Notes: generated from the letters alone by a model not told the origin. A stretch of DNA of 64,000 bases from Bacteroidota bacterium (GCA_014382445.1 JACNJS010000035.1:158985-222984); one strand, 5' to 3'. Positions 1 through 9,259 are shown, counted from the stretch's first letter. Translations and numbers: made by a program.

Positions 1-161
1 TATGCTTTAAGTTCTTTCTGAAGCGAATCTGTTTCAGGCATTATTGTTAATATTTCATTTGAATCAATGTATCCGAATTTTGCACCGGATTGTCCAATTC
101 CAACGTTTGAAATAAGAACAACAAGAGTTAATAATGCAATTACTTTTTTAGTTGATTTCAT
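1..161 (-). CDS. OmpH/Skp-like periplasmic chaperone, N-terminal part (runs off window)
   Basis: This gene is cut by the left edge, so only its first 53 codons are present. The reverse strand from the ATG at 161 reads a hydrophobic signal peptide ending in SNVGIGQS, followed by AKFGYIDSNEILTIMPETDS, which is the start of the OmpH/Skp fold. It is too short to appear in the ORF track. It lies directly downstream of a complete OmpH homologue (423..998) on the same strand, the tandem pair usual behind bamA in Bacteroidota. Skp-family proteins hold unfolded outer-membrane proteins in the periplasm and deliver them to the BAM machinery. The family assignment rests on the YIDS..I...P motif and context. 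The C-terminal coiled-coil tentacles cannot be checked. Confidence 0.8.
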   Translation of the reverse strand, partial: MKSTKKVIALLTLVVLISNVGIGQSGAKFGYIDSNEILTIMPETDSLQKELKA

Positions 162-291
162 CTTTTTATTTAATAATGTGGTTAAAAATATTCAAATTTA
201 AGGGTTGCAAACTTAGTTAAAAATTGATAATGCCAACGCAAATAAGAAATTATGTGACAATAATTATGAAAAATTAACAATTTTTAAGGTT

Positions 292-321
292 CAATTGTTC
301 GATTGCTCAATTGTTTAATTG
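292..321. repeat. AT-rich CAATTG-type intergenic repeat
   Basis: The gap between the two ompH genes carries three near-repeats of CAATTGTT/CAATTG (CAATTGTTCGATTGCTCAATTG...TTAATTG). Similar words occur in the gaps at 15306-15414 and 31574-31596. It may be a member of a small dispersed intergenic repeat family or simply low-complexity AT sequence. Confidence 0.3.
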
Positions 322-422
322 ATAACTACTTGAAAACACATCGTAGTTATAATATTCTTTTTGGTACTCATAATAAACTCATCAGCTATATCCTCACCAT
401 GATCGGGTTTAGCATCAATTTA

Positions 423-998
423 TTAGTCTCCCCGGTTTCGGCTATCACGCTTAACAGTTTGCATAACATTACCTACTTCATCAAGTACGTCATCGCTAAT
501 GTCGTATTTTGGGTCGGTATATAGCAAAGTCATCCCTCCTGATTTATCAAAAACGAAGGAGTAGTTATGAGTTGCAGCAATGCTTTCAATTGCGTTATAT
601 ACTTTTTCCTGTATTGGTTGCACAAGCTCCTGACGTTTTTTATAGAGTTCACCCTCGGCTCCAAAATACAATCGTTGAAGCTCTTTTACTTCCTTTTCTT
701 TTGTCACGATATCTTCTTCTCTTTTTCGCTTAATGTCTTCAGGTAATAAAACAGATTCTGCCTGATATTTTTGATACATTTCACTTACTTTGGCGTACTT
801 TGTTTCAATTTCTTTTTGCCACTTTGCCGATAATTCATCTAATTCGTCCTGCGCATCCTGAAACTCGGGAATATTATCAAGTATGTATTGGGTGTCGACA
901 TATGCGTACTTTTGCGACTGTCCGGCAACTGAGATACCAGCAAACAAAAAGGCTGTAACTAACAGCGCGAAAACAGAATTAACAACATTATTTTTCAT
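423..998 (-). CDS. OmpH/Skp family periplasmic chaperone
   Basis: This encodes a 191-residue secreted chaperone of the OmpH/Skp family, which binds unfolded outer-membrane proteins in the periplasm. A signal peptide of about 26 residues (ends FAGISVAGQS) precedes the family start motif YAYVDTQYILDNIPEF. Residues about 45-130 are charged and heptad-like (QDELDELSAKWQKEIETKY), as expected for the coiled-coil arms. The C-terminal part (about 131-175) has the usual VYNAIESIAATHNYSFVFDKSG segment that closes the body domain. It lies 53 bp downstream of bamA on the same strand, so it is probably cotranscribed with its client-assembly machine. Family membership is firm. Its precise division of labour with the second copy at 1..161 is not knowable from sequence. 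Confidence 0.92.
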   Translation of the reverse strand: MKNNVVNSVFALLVTAFLFAGISVAGQSQKYAYVDTQYILDNIPEFQDAQDELDELSAKWQKEIETKYAKVSEMYQKYQAESVLLPEDIKRKREEDIVTKEKEVKELQRLYFGAEGELYKKRQELVQPIQEKVYNAIESIAATHNYSFVFDKSGGMTLLYTDPKYDISDDVLDEVGNVMQTVKRDSRNRGD

Positions 999-1051
999 GA
1001 TTTTAAGATTTTATTTAATCTGATTATAGCAAAAACATTGCCAAAGTTAAA

Positions 1052-3700
1052 TTAATCCAACGATTGGTTTAGTGAAAAATGGAAATGACTACCATTAGCA
1101 CTAGGAATTCCATAAATTGGGTCGAACCCATAAGCCCAGTCGAGACCAAGCATTCCAAACATAGGTAGAAATACTCTAACTCCAAAACCAGCAGATCTTT
1201 TCATGTCAAATGGATTAAAACCCTGTGAACCAAGCCATGAATTTCCAGCTTCAACAAATGTAAGTGCATAAATTGTAGAACTCGGATTTAACGACAATGG
1301 ATATCTTAATTCAAGAGTATAACGTGTAAAAACGGTACCGCCAATATTTCTGTTTTCATAAAAGAAAGGTGTTATTGACTCATTTGTGTAACCTCGCATA
1401 CTTATAATTTCGCGGCCATCAAAATTTTGGGTTCCCGATAAACCATCACCTCCAAGGTAAAACCTGTCAAAAGGTGTTACTCCCAGATCATAATTGTAAT
1501 AGCCCAGGTAACCAAACCGGAATTTTGTAGCTAAAACAAGTTTTTCCATTAATTCAAAATACCAATATGCTTTTAGCTTCCATTTATGATATTCAATCCA
1601 TTTATATTTTTCAGTATCGTCAATTTGAGAATAGTCCTTCTCGGGGCTAAATAATGAATAGGGTGGAGTTAACTCAAGCCCCAATGAAATGTCAGAACCC
1701 CGACGGGGGTATATTGGCTGGTCAATTGAGTTCCTTCCAAAAATAATTTCATAATTTAGGTTATTATATGTGCCACTTCCGCTTCCAATATAAAATATTT
1801 TGGCATAATTTTGCAAATTATATAACTGGATATTAATCCCGTGGTATAGTGTAAAAAAGTCGTCGGGCCATGTAAGTCGTTTACCAATACCGGCGCTTAT
1901 TCCATTAATTACAAACGAAGCCCTTAGAGTATCTGATTTTGGCAAGCCGTTTGAATAAATCGAGTAATAGTATGAAACTGTTAACGCATTAGGTTTTCGC
2001 CCGCCTAACCAAGGTTCGGTAAACGACACACTCCAACTCATGTAATCGGCACCATATGTTTGAAACCGCAACGATAGCTTTTGTCCATCGCCGGAAGGAA
2101 TTGGTCTCCATGCATTAGCATTAAAGAAATTTTTAAAAGAAAAATTATTAAAGCTCAACCCCAAAGTTCCAATTATTCGGCCATAACCCCATCCACCCGA
2201 AAGTTCAATCTGGTCTGCCGATGTTTCTTCTACTACGTATTCAATGTCAACGGTTCCGTCGATGGGGTTTGGGTTTATGTTTGGAGCAATCGATTCGGGG
2301 TCGAAATACCTTAAGTTAGCTAATTCGCGTGTGGTTCTTATAACATCTTCGCGGCTAAATAATTGACCAGGCCTTGTGCGTAATTCACGTATTACAACAT
2401 GGTCGTTTGTTTTGGTATTACCTTTTACCGATATGTTTTTAATACGTGCTTGTTTCCCTTCAAATATTCTTATCTCCAGGTCAATAGAATCATTTTCAAC
2501 ATAAGTTTCAACAGGAGTGGCATTAAAAAAAAGATAGCCATTATTCATATAAAGTGAACTTACATCAAAGCCTGCAGGATTGTATTGAAGATTAGTTTCA
2601 AGAAGTTCGAGATTGTAAACATCTCCCGGCTGAATACCTAGTATTGTGCTTAAAAATAAGGATGAATAAACAGTATTTCCAACCCAGCTAATATTACGGA
2701 AATAATATTTATTTCCTTCATCGATGGTAATATCAATAGCTATATTTTCATTATCAAGTTTGTACACCGAATCAGAAACAATATGTGCATCGCGGTAACC
2801 TTTCTTATTATACTTTGCTATAATGAGGTCAAGGTCATCTTTATAATTAGATTTAATATACTTGGAGCCTTTGAAAATATTTACTTTAAAATTGTTTTTA
2901 ACATAAGCGATAGCATTATCGCGCATAGATTTAAATTTAAGAGTAATCACATCACTGGCAATATCAATAATAAAAGGGCCGAGGCTATCCAGAGGTGTAA
3001 AACTACCCCGCGCTTTTGTTTCTTTCATGCTTGACTTTACCACATCATACGAAAAGTTCTTAATACCGTAAATATTTATTTCCTGTATTTTAACTTTCCC
3101 GTGTTTTTTAATTTTAATTAACAGATCAACAAAGTTTAAATCTCGTTTATCTGGGGTTTCTTCTATATTTACCTCACTGTTAAGATATCCTTTATCAGCA
3201 TAAAAGTCTTTTATAATATTTTTTGTGCGGATAAGGAGGTGATCGGTAACCACATCACCACGAGTAAGATTTATTTTCTCACGGATATCATCAGCTTCTG
3301 TTTTTCGGATACCTTCAAAAGAAAATTTGCTCAACCTGGGGCGTTCATGCAAGATTATTTTCAGGAATATACTGTTTGATTTAATATCGGAAGCAACAAT
3401 GCTAATATTATCAAAAAGGCCTTGATCCCAAAGTTTTCGGATTGCCCCCGTAATTTCATCACCCGGTATTTTGATTCGATCACCAATTTCGAGATCAGAA
3501 AGCATAACTATAACATTCTTATCAAGATACTCTACGCCTTCAACTTCGATACCCCCTATGATATATTCGGTTGGTGCATTGTAACTAATCCTTGATAAAT
3601 CGCTGCCGATATTAATTTGGGCAGATGATACGTTAGTAAACAGTACAAAGCTAATTACTATAAAAAATCCTACTAGTTTTTTTCTTACCACTTTAATCAT
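1052..3700 (-). CDS. bamA: Outer membrane protein assembly factor BamA
   Basis: BamA is the outer-membrane core of the machinery that folds and inserts beta-barrel proteins. The 882-residue product has a signal peptide (ends FTNVSSAQ), a run of POTRA repeats over roughly residues 45-480 (for example GGIEVEGVEYLDKNVIV and ARIKNISVKGNTKTNDHVVIREL), then a membrane barrel to the C-terminus with the typical ELSGGWGYGRIIGTLGLSFNNFS opening strand and a GLSGTQNFDGREIISMRGY region. It starts 8 bp after uppS and is followed by ompH, an arrangement common in Bacteroidota. The last residues (HFHFSLNQSLD) do not end in the terminal aromatic residue usual for barrel proteins, although the F-x-F pattern of a final strand is present. 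Length is slightly above the 780-880 typical of the phylum. Confidence 0.95.
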   Translation of the reverse strand: MIKVVRKKLVGFFIVISFVLFTNVSSAQINIGSDLSRISYNAPTEYIIGGIEVEGVEYLDKNVIVMLSDLEIGDRIKIPGDEITGAIRKLWDQGLFDNISIVASDIKSNSIFLKIILHERPRLSKFSFEGIRKTEADDIREKINLTRGDVVTDHLLIRTKNIIKDFYADKGYLNSEVNIEETPDKRDLNFVDLLIKIKKHGKVKIQEINIYGIKNFSYDVVKSSMKETKARGSFTPLDSLGPFIIDIASDVITLKFKSMRDNAIAYVKNNFKVNIFKGSKYIKSNYKDDLDLIIAKYNKKGYRDAHIVSDSVYKLDNENIAIDITIDEGNKYYFRNISWVGNTVYSSLFLSTILGIQPGDVYNLELLETNLQYNPAGFDVSSLYMNNGYLFFNATPVETYVENDSIDLEIRIFEGKQARIKNISVKGNTKTNDHVVIRELRTRPGQLFSREDVIRTTRELANLRYFDPESIAPNINPNPIDGTVDIEYVVEETSADQIELSGGWGYGRIIGTLGLSFNNFSFKNFFNANAWRPIPSGDGQKLSLRFQTYGADYMSWSVSFTEPWLGGRKPNALTVSYYYSIYSNGLPKSDTLRASFVINGISAGIGKRLTWPDDFFTLYHGINIQLYNLQNYAKIFYIGSGSGTYNNLNYEIIFGRNSIDQPIYPRRGSDISLGLELTPPYSLFSPEKDYSQIDDTEKYKWIEYHKWKLKAYWYFELMEKLVLATKFRFGYLGYYNYDLGVTPFDRFYLGGDGLSGTQNFDGREIISMRGYTNESITPFFYENRNIGGTVFTRYTLELRYPLSLNPSSTIYALTFVEAGNSWLGSQGFNPFDMKRSAGFGVRVFLPMFGMLGLDWAYGFDPIYGIPSANGSHFHFSLNQSLD

Positions 3701-3708
3701 AAAATAAA

Positions 3709-4455
3709 TTAGCTTAATAATTGTTCACTTGTTAAACCAAACCTCCGCTCCCTGTACTGATATTCCACAATTGCTTTGTATAGCTCTTCTTCACGAAAAT
3801 CAGGCCATAGTACATTTGTAAAATAAAGCTCGGCATAAGCTATTTGCCATAACAGGTAATTGCTTATCCTTAATTCCCCACTCGTCCTTATTAGCAGTTC
3901 CGGATCGGGTATACCAAAGGTTGACAAATATTTTTCAAAAACATCTTCGGTTATATCTTTACTCTTTAACTTACCCAATTCAACATCAGATGATACTTTT
4001 TTTACAGCATCAATTATTTCCCAACGTGAGCTATAACTCATTGCGAGGGTTAGTGTCATCCTGTTATTTTTGGAAGTTCTTTCTATCGTTTCAATGAGCT
4101 TCCTGTAATTTTCATCCGGCAAGCTACTAAGATCACCAATGGCATTAAGCCGAATGTTATTTTTGTTTAATGTATCCAGCTCTTTAGCAATAGTTTCAAC
4201 AAACAACGACATCAAAGCATCAACTTCATCTTTGGGCCTGTTCCAGTTTTCGGTTGAAAAGGTATAAAGAGTAAGATATTTAATCCCAAGTTTTGCAGCA
4301 GTTTCGGCAATATTCCGCACTGAATCAACACCCTCATGATGACCACCAACGCGATCAAGGCCATGTTGAATTGCCCATCTGCCATTGCCATCCATTATAA
4401 TAGCAATGTGCTTAGGAAGTTTCTCAATATTTATTTTTTCTTTATAGCTTTTCAT
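3709..4455 (-). CDS. uppS: Isoprenyl transferase (undecaprenyl diphosphate synthase)
   Basis: This cis-prenyltransferase condenses farnesyl diphosphate with isopentenyl diphosphate units to give the C55 lipid carrier used for peptidoglycan and O-antigen synthesis. The 248-residue length is standard. The N-terminal signature HIAIIMDGNGRWA contains the catalytic Asp. It is followed by GLDRVGGHHEGVDSVR, the TLYTFSTENWNRP motif, and the C-terminal PDLLIRTSGE-type motif seen here as PDPELLIRTSGELRISN, then LWQIAYAELYFT. It lies between the DUF6089 gene and bamA with very short gaps (18 and 8 bp), consistent with a single envelope-biogenesis transcript. Confidence 0.97.
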   Translation of the reverse strand: MKSYKEKINIEKLPKHIAIIMDGNGRWAIQHGLDRVGGHHEGVDSVRNIAETAAKLGIKYLTLYTFSTENWNRPKDEVDALMSLFVETIAKELDTLNKNNIRLNAIGDLSSLPDENYRKLIETIERTSKNNRMTLTLAMSYSSRWEIIDAVKKVSSDVELGKLKSKDITEDVFEKYLSTFGIPDPELLIRTSGELRISNYLLWQIAYAELYFTNVLWPDFREEELYKAIVEYQYRERRFGLTSEQLLS

Positions 4456-4473
4456 TAAAAAATTTGATGAAAA

Positions 4474-5358
4474 TTATTTCCATTCTACATTATTACATCT
4501 TTTATTATTCTGCAAATCAAATTTATATGTAACAGTAATCCCTGTATAATTATACCAATCTTTAGTTTGGTCATCACCACGTTGCATAAAAGGATCGTGA
4601 GTCATCGAAGGGTCGCTTAAAATCTCTGCAGGATAATCAGGGTTTATATTTGATCCGGTTAAATAATATGTTGTGCTTACATCATCAATATAATCAGTTA
4701 AAGTTTTACGCATTCCCCATTCAAAGGTAAGCCCAAATCTTTCTGATATACTGTATTTAAAACCAAAACCAAATGGGAAGGCAACACTATACAGGTTATA
4801 TGGATTGCGGTTGGCAAAACCAATATTTTGCCCCTCAGTTCCAATTGGTTGCAGAGCAACACCACTAGATGATGTAGGTTTAAATGTAAAAAATGAGATT
4901 CCTCCAAAAATAAAAGGAGTAAAAAAGTTTTTTTTACTTCCTGTAAAATATTCCCAGAAATTAAATTCGGCAACTAAAGAGAAATCGTTGATTTTTGATT
5001 TAAAATTGAGATCACGGTTAATTACAGAACCTCCTGTGGCATCACTCCCCTGCACGTTACCACGATAATAAGAAAACTTTGCTGCCCATCGAGGGTTAAT
5101 ATTATACCGGGCAAGTGCGCCATATGCTAACTGTGTTTGATTATATGGCAGGGCAGGATTTAACTCTCCCAAATAATATGATGTTCCGCCAAACCCTCCA
5201 ATTTCAATAGTTTGAGCGTTAGAGGCATATGCAAACAAAATAATAGTTAAGCCAATCAAGGCCTTTATTACTATACGTATGAAACTATATTTCAGGGTTT
5301 TTTCTATCATTATAATTTTGACCGGCAAAAATATCACTTTTTTAGTTATGCTTAACAT
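4474..5358 (-). CDS. DUF6089 family outer-membrane beta-barrel protein
   Basis: This is a predicted outer-membrane barrel of the DUF6089 type, found in Bacteroidota between nadK and uppS. The mature part starts after a signal peptide ending AYASNAQ and shows the family opening IEIGGFGGTSYYLGELNP, then alternating beta strands typical of an OmpA-like or 8-strand barrel (PRWAAKFSYYRGNV, FTPFIFGGISFF, FGLTFEWGMRKTLTDYIDDV). The ORF opens at 5358, but the internal Met at residue 17 (5310) gives a more normal signal peptide and may be the true start. The function is not established. Placement in the bamA cluster suggests an envelope role, possibly linked to secretion or surface structure. Confidence 0.85.
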   Translation of the reverse strand: MLSITKKVIFLPVKIIMIEKTLKYSFIRIVIKALIGLTIILFAYASNAQTIEIGGFGGTSYYLGELNPALPYNQTQLAYGALARYNINPRWAAKFSYYRGNVQGSDATGGSVINRDLNFKSKINDFSLVAEFNFWEYFTGSKKNFFTPFIFGGISFFTFKPTSSSGVALQPIGTEGQNIGFANRNPYNLYSVAFPFGFGFKYSISERFGLTFEWGMRKTLTDYIDDVSTTYYLTGSNINPDYPAEILSDPSMTHDPFMQRGDDQTKDWYNYTGITVTYKFDLQNNKRCNNVEWK

Positions 5359-5438
5359 GAATTAGTTGGTATAAATCAATACACAACAAACTATTTTTTT
5401 TATGATATATTATTTCGTAAAGTCCTTATTAATTGTAA

Positions 5439-6317
5439 TTAATTCCTATAATCAACACCCCAATGCAGTTTATCGCGAATTGTAGAATAGAAGTTTTGAT
5501 TATTCATTTGAATAAGATTAACGCTGAATTTGCAACGCTTAATAATTATTTCATCATCTTTGCTAATTGCTGAGTGCCTTGAGTCCATTGTCATTAAATA
5601 CTTCTCTTCCCTGCCTTCGATCTTGATTTTAATAACACTCGAATCCTCAAGAATTATAGGACGAACCGTAAGATTGTGAGAGGCAATAGGTGCTACTATA
5701 AAGTTCTTCGACCCAGGTGTTACTATCGGGCCACCAACACTTAGTGAATAGGCTGTTGAGCCTGTAGGAGTTGATACTATTAGTCCATCACCCCAATATG
5801 AGTTTAAAAATGTGTCATCAACAAATACATGAACAACAATTAATGCCGTGGTGTTATTTCTATAAATAGTAAGATCATTTAATGCATAATTAATTTCGCC
5901 AAATAACCTCTTTGGTTGAACAAGCTGGAGAAGTGATCTTTTATCAATGGAATAATCTCCCTTGAAAACATTGTTAACAGCATCTGCAATATCGTTTTTT
6001 GAAATACTTGACAAAAATCCAAGACGCCCGAGATTTATTCCCAGTATTGGAATTCCGGAATCTCTAACGATTGATACTGTATCTAATATTGTACCATCGC
6101 CTCCAATCGAAAATAGTATATCAGCATTCTTCTTAATATCTTTATTTGTTTTGAAAAAAGAAATATTCGGCCCGAAATCCACTGCCGAGGCAATAGCTTT
6201 ATAATATGGCTCATAAATACTAATTTCGGAGTTTCTTTTTATCAGCTCATTGATCAATAGCTGTAAGTAACCTCTCTGATTGTCAGCATATACCTTTCCA
6301 AATAATGCTACTTTCAT
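5439..6317 (-). CDS. nadK: NAD kinase
   Basis: NAD kinase phosphorylates NAD to NADP in the cytoplasm, the only route to NADP. The 292-residue product has the diagnostic GGDGT motif (FSIGGDGTILDTV, near residue 72) for the catalytic Asp, the LGINLGRLGFLSS segment that follows it, ALNDLTIYR in the second domain, and the glycine-rich DGLIVSTPTGSTAYSLSVGGPIV that builds the NAD-binding region. It heads the nadK-DUF6089-uppS-bamA-ompH series. A Bacteroidota-type -7 element (TACATTTG on the minus strand, 6338..6345) lies about 20 bp upstream of its start. Confidence 0.97.
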   Translation of the reverse strand: MKVALFGKVYADNQRGYLQLLINELIKRNSEISIYEPYYKAIASAVDFGPNISFFKTNKDIKKNADILFSIGGDGTILDTVSIVRDSGIPILGINLGRLGFLSSISKNDIADAVNNVFKGDYSIDKRSLLQLVQPKRLFGEINYALNDLTIYRNNTTALIVVHVFVDDTFLNSYWGDGLIVSTPTGSTAYSLSVGGPIVTPGSKNFIVAPIASHNLTVRPIILEDSSVIKIKIEGREEKYLMTMDSRHSAISKDDEIIIKRCKFSVNLIQMNNQNFYSTIRDKLHWGVDYRN

Positions 6318-6337
6318 ATTAAAGGAATTTTTAACGG

Positions 6338-6345
6338 CAAATGTA
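6338..6345 (-). promoter_or_regulatory. Candidate -7 promoter element for nadK operon
   Basis: On the minus strand this reads TACATTTG, a match to the Bacteroidota -7 consensus TAnnTTTG, 20 bp upstream of the nadK ATG. No convincing TTTG -33 box was found at the expected spacing, so this is only a candidate. Confidence 0.35.
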
Positions 6346-6539
6346 ACTTAAAAACCCTATGTAAATATTACAGAGGGATGTTATCACTAATCAAAATTAC
6401 TATGGAAAGCTTAACAAATTTCAAAATTTGATATTATTTGAACGATAACAAATATATTATCGGGCTAATATTTAGCAATTTAAGCCGGATTTTATGATGT
6501 GTATTATTTGTAATCCTTAGCTTTCCAACGAAAATCCAA

Positions 6540-6656
6540 TTAACTTTTTTTAACAGCTTTAAGCAGTGCGCTTTTCGATTGAACACCAACCAGCTTGTTA
6601 ACTACTTTACCGTTTTTAAATATGATAATCGTAGGAATGCTTCTGTATGGTGGTTC
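6540..6656 (-). pseudogene. Thioredoxin C-terminal remnant
   Basis: The minus strand of the nadK-mutS2 gap encodes an open 38-codon stretch, RSIPTIIIFKNGKVVNKLVG followed by VQSKSALLKAVKKS and a stop. This is the C-terminal third of a thioredoxin, including the cis-proline loop (R-S-I-P-T) and the final beta strand and helix. An in-frame TAA lies just five codons before RSIP, and the region further upstream belongs to the end of mutS2, so the WCGPC half is missing. It has no plausible start codon. I read it as the stump of a deleted trxA that once followed mutS2. It is not in the ORF track because it lacks a start. Confidence 0.72.
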
Positions 6657-6675
6657 TTACATTCTACATCTTTTC

Positions 6676-9117
6676 TTAAAAATAAACTCTTGTAATACCG
6701 GATCCTCCAAATTCGATCGGAGCATCCCCAAACGTTTTAATTTCATCAACACTTTTCAGGTATTTGCGAATTATTTCACGAAGTATTCCATATCCCTTAC
6801 CATGAAGAATGCTAATTTCTTTCATGTTCAACAGTATGGCCTCATCAATGTATTTTTGTAACATCGACAGCGCTTCATCGGCGCGTTTGCCGCGTAAGTC
6901 GATAGTAAGTTTAAAATTGACCATTTTTTCATTAATATCGCTCACAATATCATTGTAGCCTTTTCTTTTTACAATATTGAATTTTGGTGCGACCGATTTA
7001 ATAAGCTTTGAAACTTTCGTTTTAATTTTTACATCATTAACATTTAAAAGAGCATCCGTTCCATCTATTGTTATTAATTCACCAATTATATCGGTGTTTT
7101 TTATCATTACAAAATCACCTTCATTAATTTGTTCATCCTTTATAATTTCCGACTCCTTTAAATGATTTTTTTTCTTTTTGTTTTTATTAACAGTGTTTAG
7201 TTCCTTTGTTTTTGGGGATTCCTTTTTTTGCTTAACCTTTAATTTTTCTTTTTTATTATCCAGTACTTTTCTTATTTCCTGTGTAACTATTTTATCAGCA
7301 CCAGCTTCTTTAATATCACGAATGGTTTTTTCAACATCTTTATTAGAAGTTTCAATTATAATTAATGCCTGCTCGTTGGCATCCTTTATTATTTGTTTTT
7401 TCGACTTCTCAAGACTATTGAGCAGATCAGTGTATTTTTCAATCATCCGACTCAAATTAATATCTGCAGACTCAGCTTTTTTCTGTTGCTTCAGTAATTT
7501 TATTTTGTCAATTTCCAGTTGCTGAAGCTGATGGTCGAAGCGGACATGCTTTCCTCCGCTTTTCTTTTTTGCTCTGTTTAGTACATGTGCCGGAAAGCCT
7601 ATTTTTTTTGCTATCTCGAAGGCAAAGGAGCTACCTGGTTTTCCGATTTGTAGTCTGTACAAAGGTTGCATTTCCTCAGAGTCGAACAGCATTGCCCCAT
7701 TAATCAATCCCGGCATTCGTTCGGCGGCAAGTTTTAAGTTAGTATAATGAGTCGTAATTAACCCATAGGTTTCTTTTTTATTTAGTTGCTCAAGAGTAGC
7801 TTCGGCAATCGATCCTCCAAGCTGTGGTTCAGTTCCGGTACCAAACTCGTCGATCAAAACAAGTGTGCTTTTATTTGCATTACGTAAAAAATATTTCATG
7901 TTTAACAAATGCGAGCTATAAGTACTCAAATCGTTCTCAAGCGATTGTTCGTCACCGATATCAATGAAAATATTATCAAATAACCGGAATTCACTATCGG
8001 GAGAAGCAGAAACTAATAATCCGCATTGCAGCATATATTGCAATATTCCAAAAGTTTTTAAGCAAACCGACTTTCCTCCTGCGTTTGGCCCCGATATGAT
8101 TAGTATCCTGTTTTCAGGAGAAAGTTCTAAGTTTAAAGGTACTACATTCTTTTTTTGTTCTTTGTGCGATAAATACAAAAGTGGATGTATGGCATCTCTT
8201 ATATCTACGGGTTTATTATGCGTAATAATTGGTTGTTTAGCTACAATTTTAATTGAAAACAACGCTTTTGCACAGATAAAATCAATTAATCCAAGAATAC
8301 GGTAAGCCTCAACTAGTTCATTTATTGAAGGACGTAACTCATCAGTAAAGTTTAATAGTATTTTAATAATTTCTCTGCGCTCTTCACTTTCCAGTTCCTT
8401 TATTTCATTGTTGATTTCGAATGACATAGGTGCTTCAACAAATACTGTTTGACCTGATGATGATTCATCGTGAATAATACCACCGATTGCCCTTTTATCA
8501 GATACTTTTAAAGGGATTACTGATCGGCCGTTACGGATTGTTATTTCTGCATTTTCAGGAACCCAGCCCGATTTTTGTGCCTTTTCAAATGCTTTTTTTG
8601 TTTCTTGAAATACCTGCTTTAATTTGCTGGTAATTGCCTGACGAATTATACGCAGGTTGTCAGATGCGTCGTCTCTGATTTCTCCTTTATCGTCAATTAT
8701 CTTTACAGCATTTTTCAGCAAATCCCCAGGAAAATTTACTTTATCAATTATGTTTTTTAACTCAGGATAGGCTTCTTTTTCGGTTTCTTTAAAATAATTG
8801 AGAATTTCCTCTATAGTGAATAATGATGTTTTTAAATTGAAAAGGGTATGCTGTTCAATATAGCTGCCCGGTGTTTTTAATTGAGTAATATCGTGAGTGA
8901 CATCGATATAGTCATGTGCTGGAAATGATTTTCCAATGGTGAGTATTTTTGTGAACTCGCTTGTTTGATTAAGCAATTTTTGAATTACACTAATATTTGA
9001 TGAAAACCGAATTTTATCTACAAAATTCTGCCCCATTGTACTAATACACAAGCTGCTTATTAGTTCCTTTATCTGGTCGAAGCCAATTTTTTGCTCGAAG
9101 TTAACCGGGTAGTTCAT
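6676..9117 (-). CDS. mutS2: Endonuclease MutS2
   Basis: MutS2 is a MutS-family ATPase without the mismatch-recognition domain. It acts on branched DNA and, in some species, on collided ribosomes. The 813-residue protein shows a core and lever region (residues about 1-300), the Walker A motif ISGPNAGGKSVCLKT (about 345), Walker B LVLIDEFGTGTEP, and the switch THYTNLKLAAE. A charged coiled-coil linker rich in Lys follows (about 520-690). A C-terminal Smr nuclease domain begins IDLRGKRADEALSMLQKY and contains LHGKGYGILREIIRKYL. Length and order are normal for the family. A -7-like element (TACCTTTG at 9123..9130) sits only about 5 bp upstream of the ATG, so the mRNA could be almost leaderless. 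Confidence 0.95.
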   Translation of the reverse strand: MNYPVNFEQKIGFDQIKELISSLCISTMGQNFVDKIRFSSNISVIQKLLNQTSEFTKILTIGKSFPAHDYIDVTHDITQLKTPGSYIEQHTLFNLKTSLFTIEEILNYFKETEKEAYPELKNIIDKVNFPGDLLKNAVKIIDDKGEIRDDASDNLRIIRQAITSKLKQVFQETKKAFEKAQKSGWVPENAEITIRNGRSVIPLKVSDKRAIGGIIHDESSSGQTVFVEAPMSFEINNEIKELESEERREIIKILLNFTDELRPSINELVEAYRILGLIDFICAKALFSIKIVAKQPIITHNKPVDIRDAIHPLLYLSHKEQKKNVVPLNLELSPENRILIISGPNAGGKSVCLKTFGILQYMLQCGLLVSASPDSEFRLFDNIFIDIGDEQSLENDLSTYSSHLLNMKYFLRNANKSTLVLIDEFGTGTEPQLGGSIAEATLEQLNKKETYGLITTHYTNLKLAAERMPGLINGAMLFDSEEMQPLYRLQIGKPGSSFAFEIAKKIGFPAHVLNRAKKKSGGKHVRFDHQLQQLEIDKIKLLKQQKKAESADINLSRMIEKYTDLLNSLEKSKKQIIKDANEQALIIIETSNKDVEKTIRDIKEAGADKIVTQEIRKVLDNKKEKLKVKQKKESPKTKELNTVNKNKKKKNHLKESEIIKDEQINEGDFVMIKNTDIIGELITIDGTDALLNVNDVKIKTKVSKLIKSVAPKFNIVKRKGYNDIVSDINEKMVNFKLTIDLRGKRADEALSMLQKYIDEAILLNMKEISILHGKGYGILREIIRKYLKSVDEIKTFGDAPIEFGGSGITRVYF

Positions 9118-9166
9118 GCAGGCAAAGGTAGGGAAAGGAAGGATTGAATTTAGAGATTAACTTATA

Positions 9167-9259
9167 TTAAAACTCCTCAGCATGTATTCCTCCCGGGCTG
9201 GTCTTTTTATGGTCTTTAAATCCATCAGTATAAAGTAACTCCTTCATTCCGTCAACCAT
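9167..9259 (-). CDS. Small ORF of unknown nature (30 aa)
   Basis: In the 337-bp gap between mutS2 and the next gene, the minus strand encodes a 30-residue ORF beginning MVDGMKELLYTDGFKDHKK and ending GIHAEEF. It is not a shadow of another gene and its composition looks protein-like, but I do not recognise it. A TATTTTTG promoter-like element lies upstream at 9367..9374 and a hairpin (9282..9304) sits in between. It may be a real small protein or the end of a decayed gene: the frame stays open for only four more codons upstream. Confidence 0.25.
   Translation of the reverse strand: MVDGMKELLYTDGFKDHKKTSPGGIHAEEF

Noticed and set aside
303-524. Plus-strand ORF of 73 aa at the left edge
   Set aside because: Its second half is the antisense of the ompH gene, and its first half is AT-rich repeat sequence. 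It has no recognisable protein features.
6401-6535. Inverted TGGAAAGCT words at the two ends of the nadK upstream gap
   Set aside because: The shared arm is only 9 bp over more than 100 bp of AT-rich DNA, which is close to chance.
6595-6861. Plus-strand ORF of 88 aa between nadK and mutS2
   Set aside because: It is antisense to the thioredoxin stump and to the Smr end of mutS2, both clearly coding on the minus strand.
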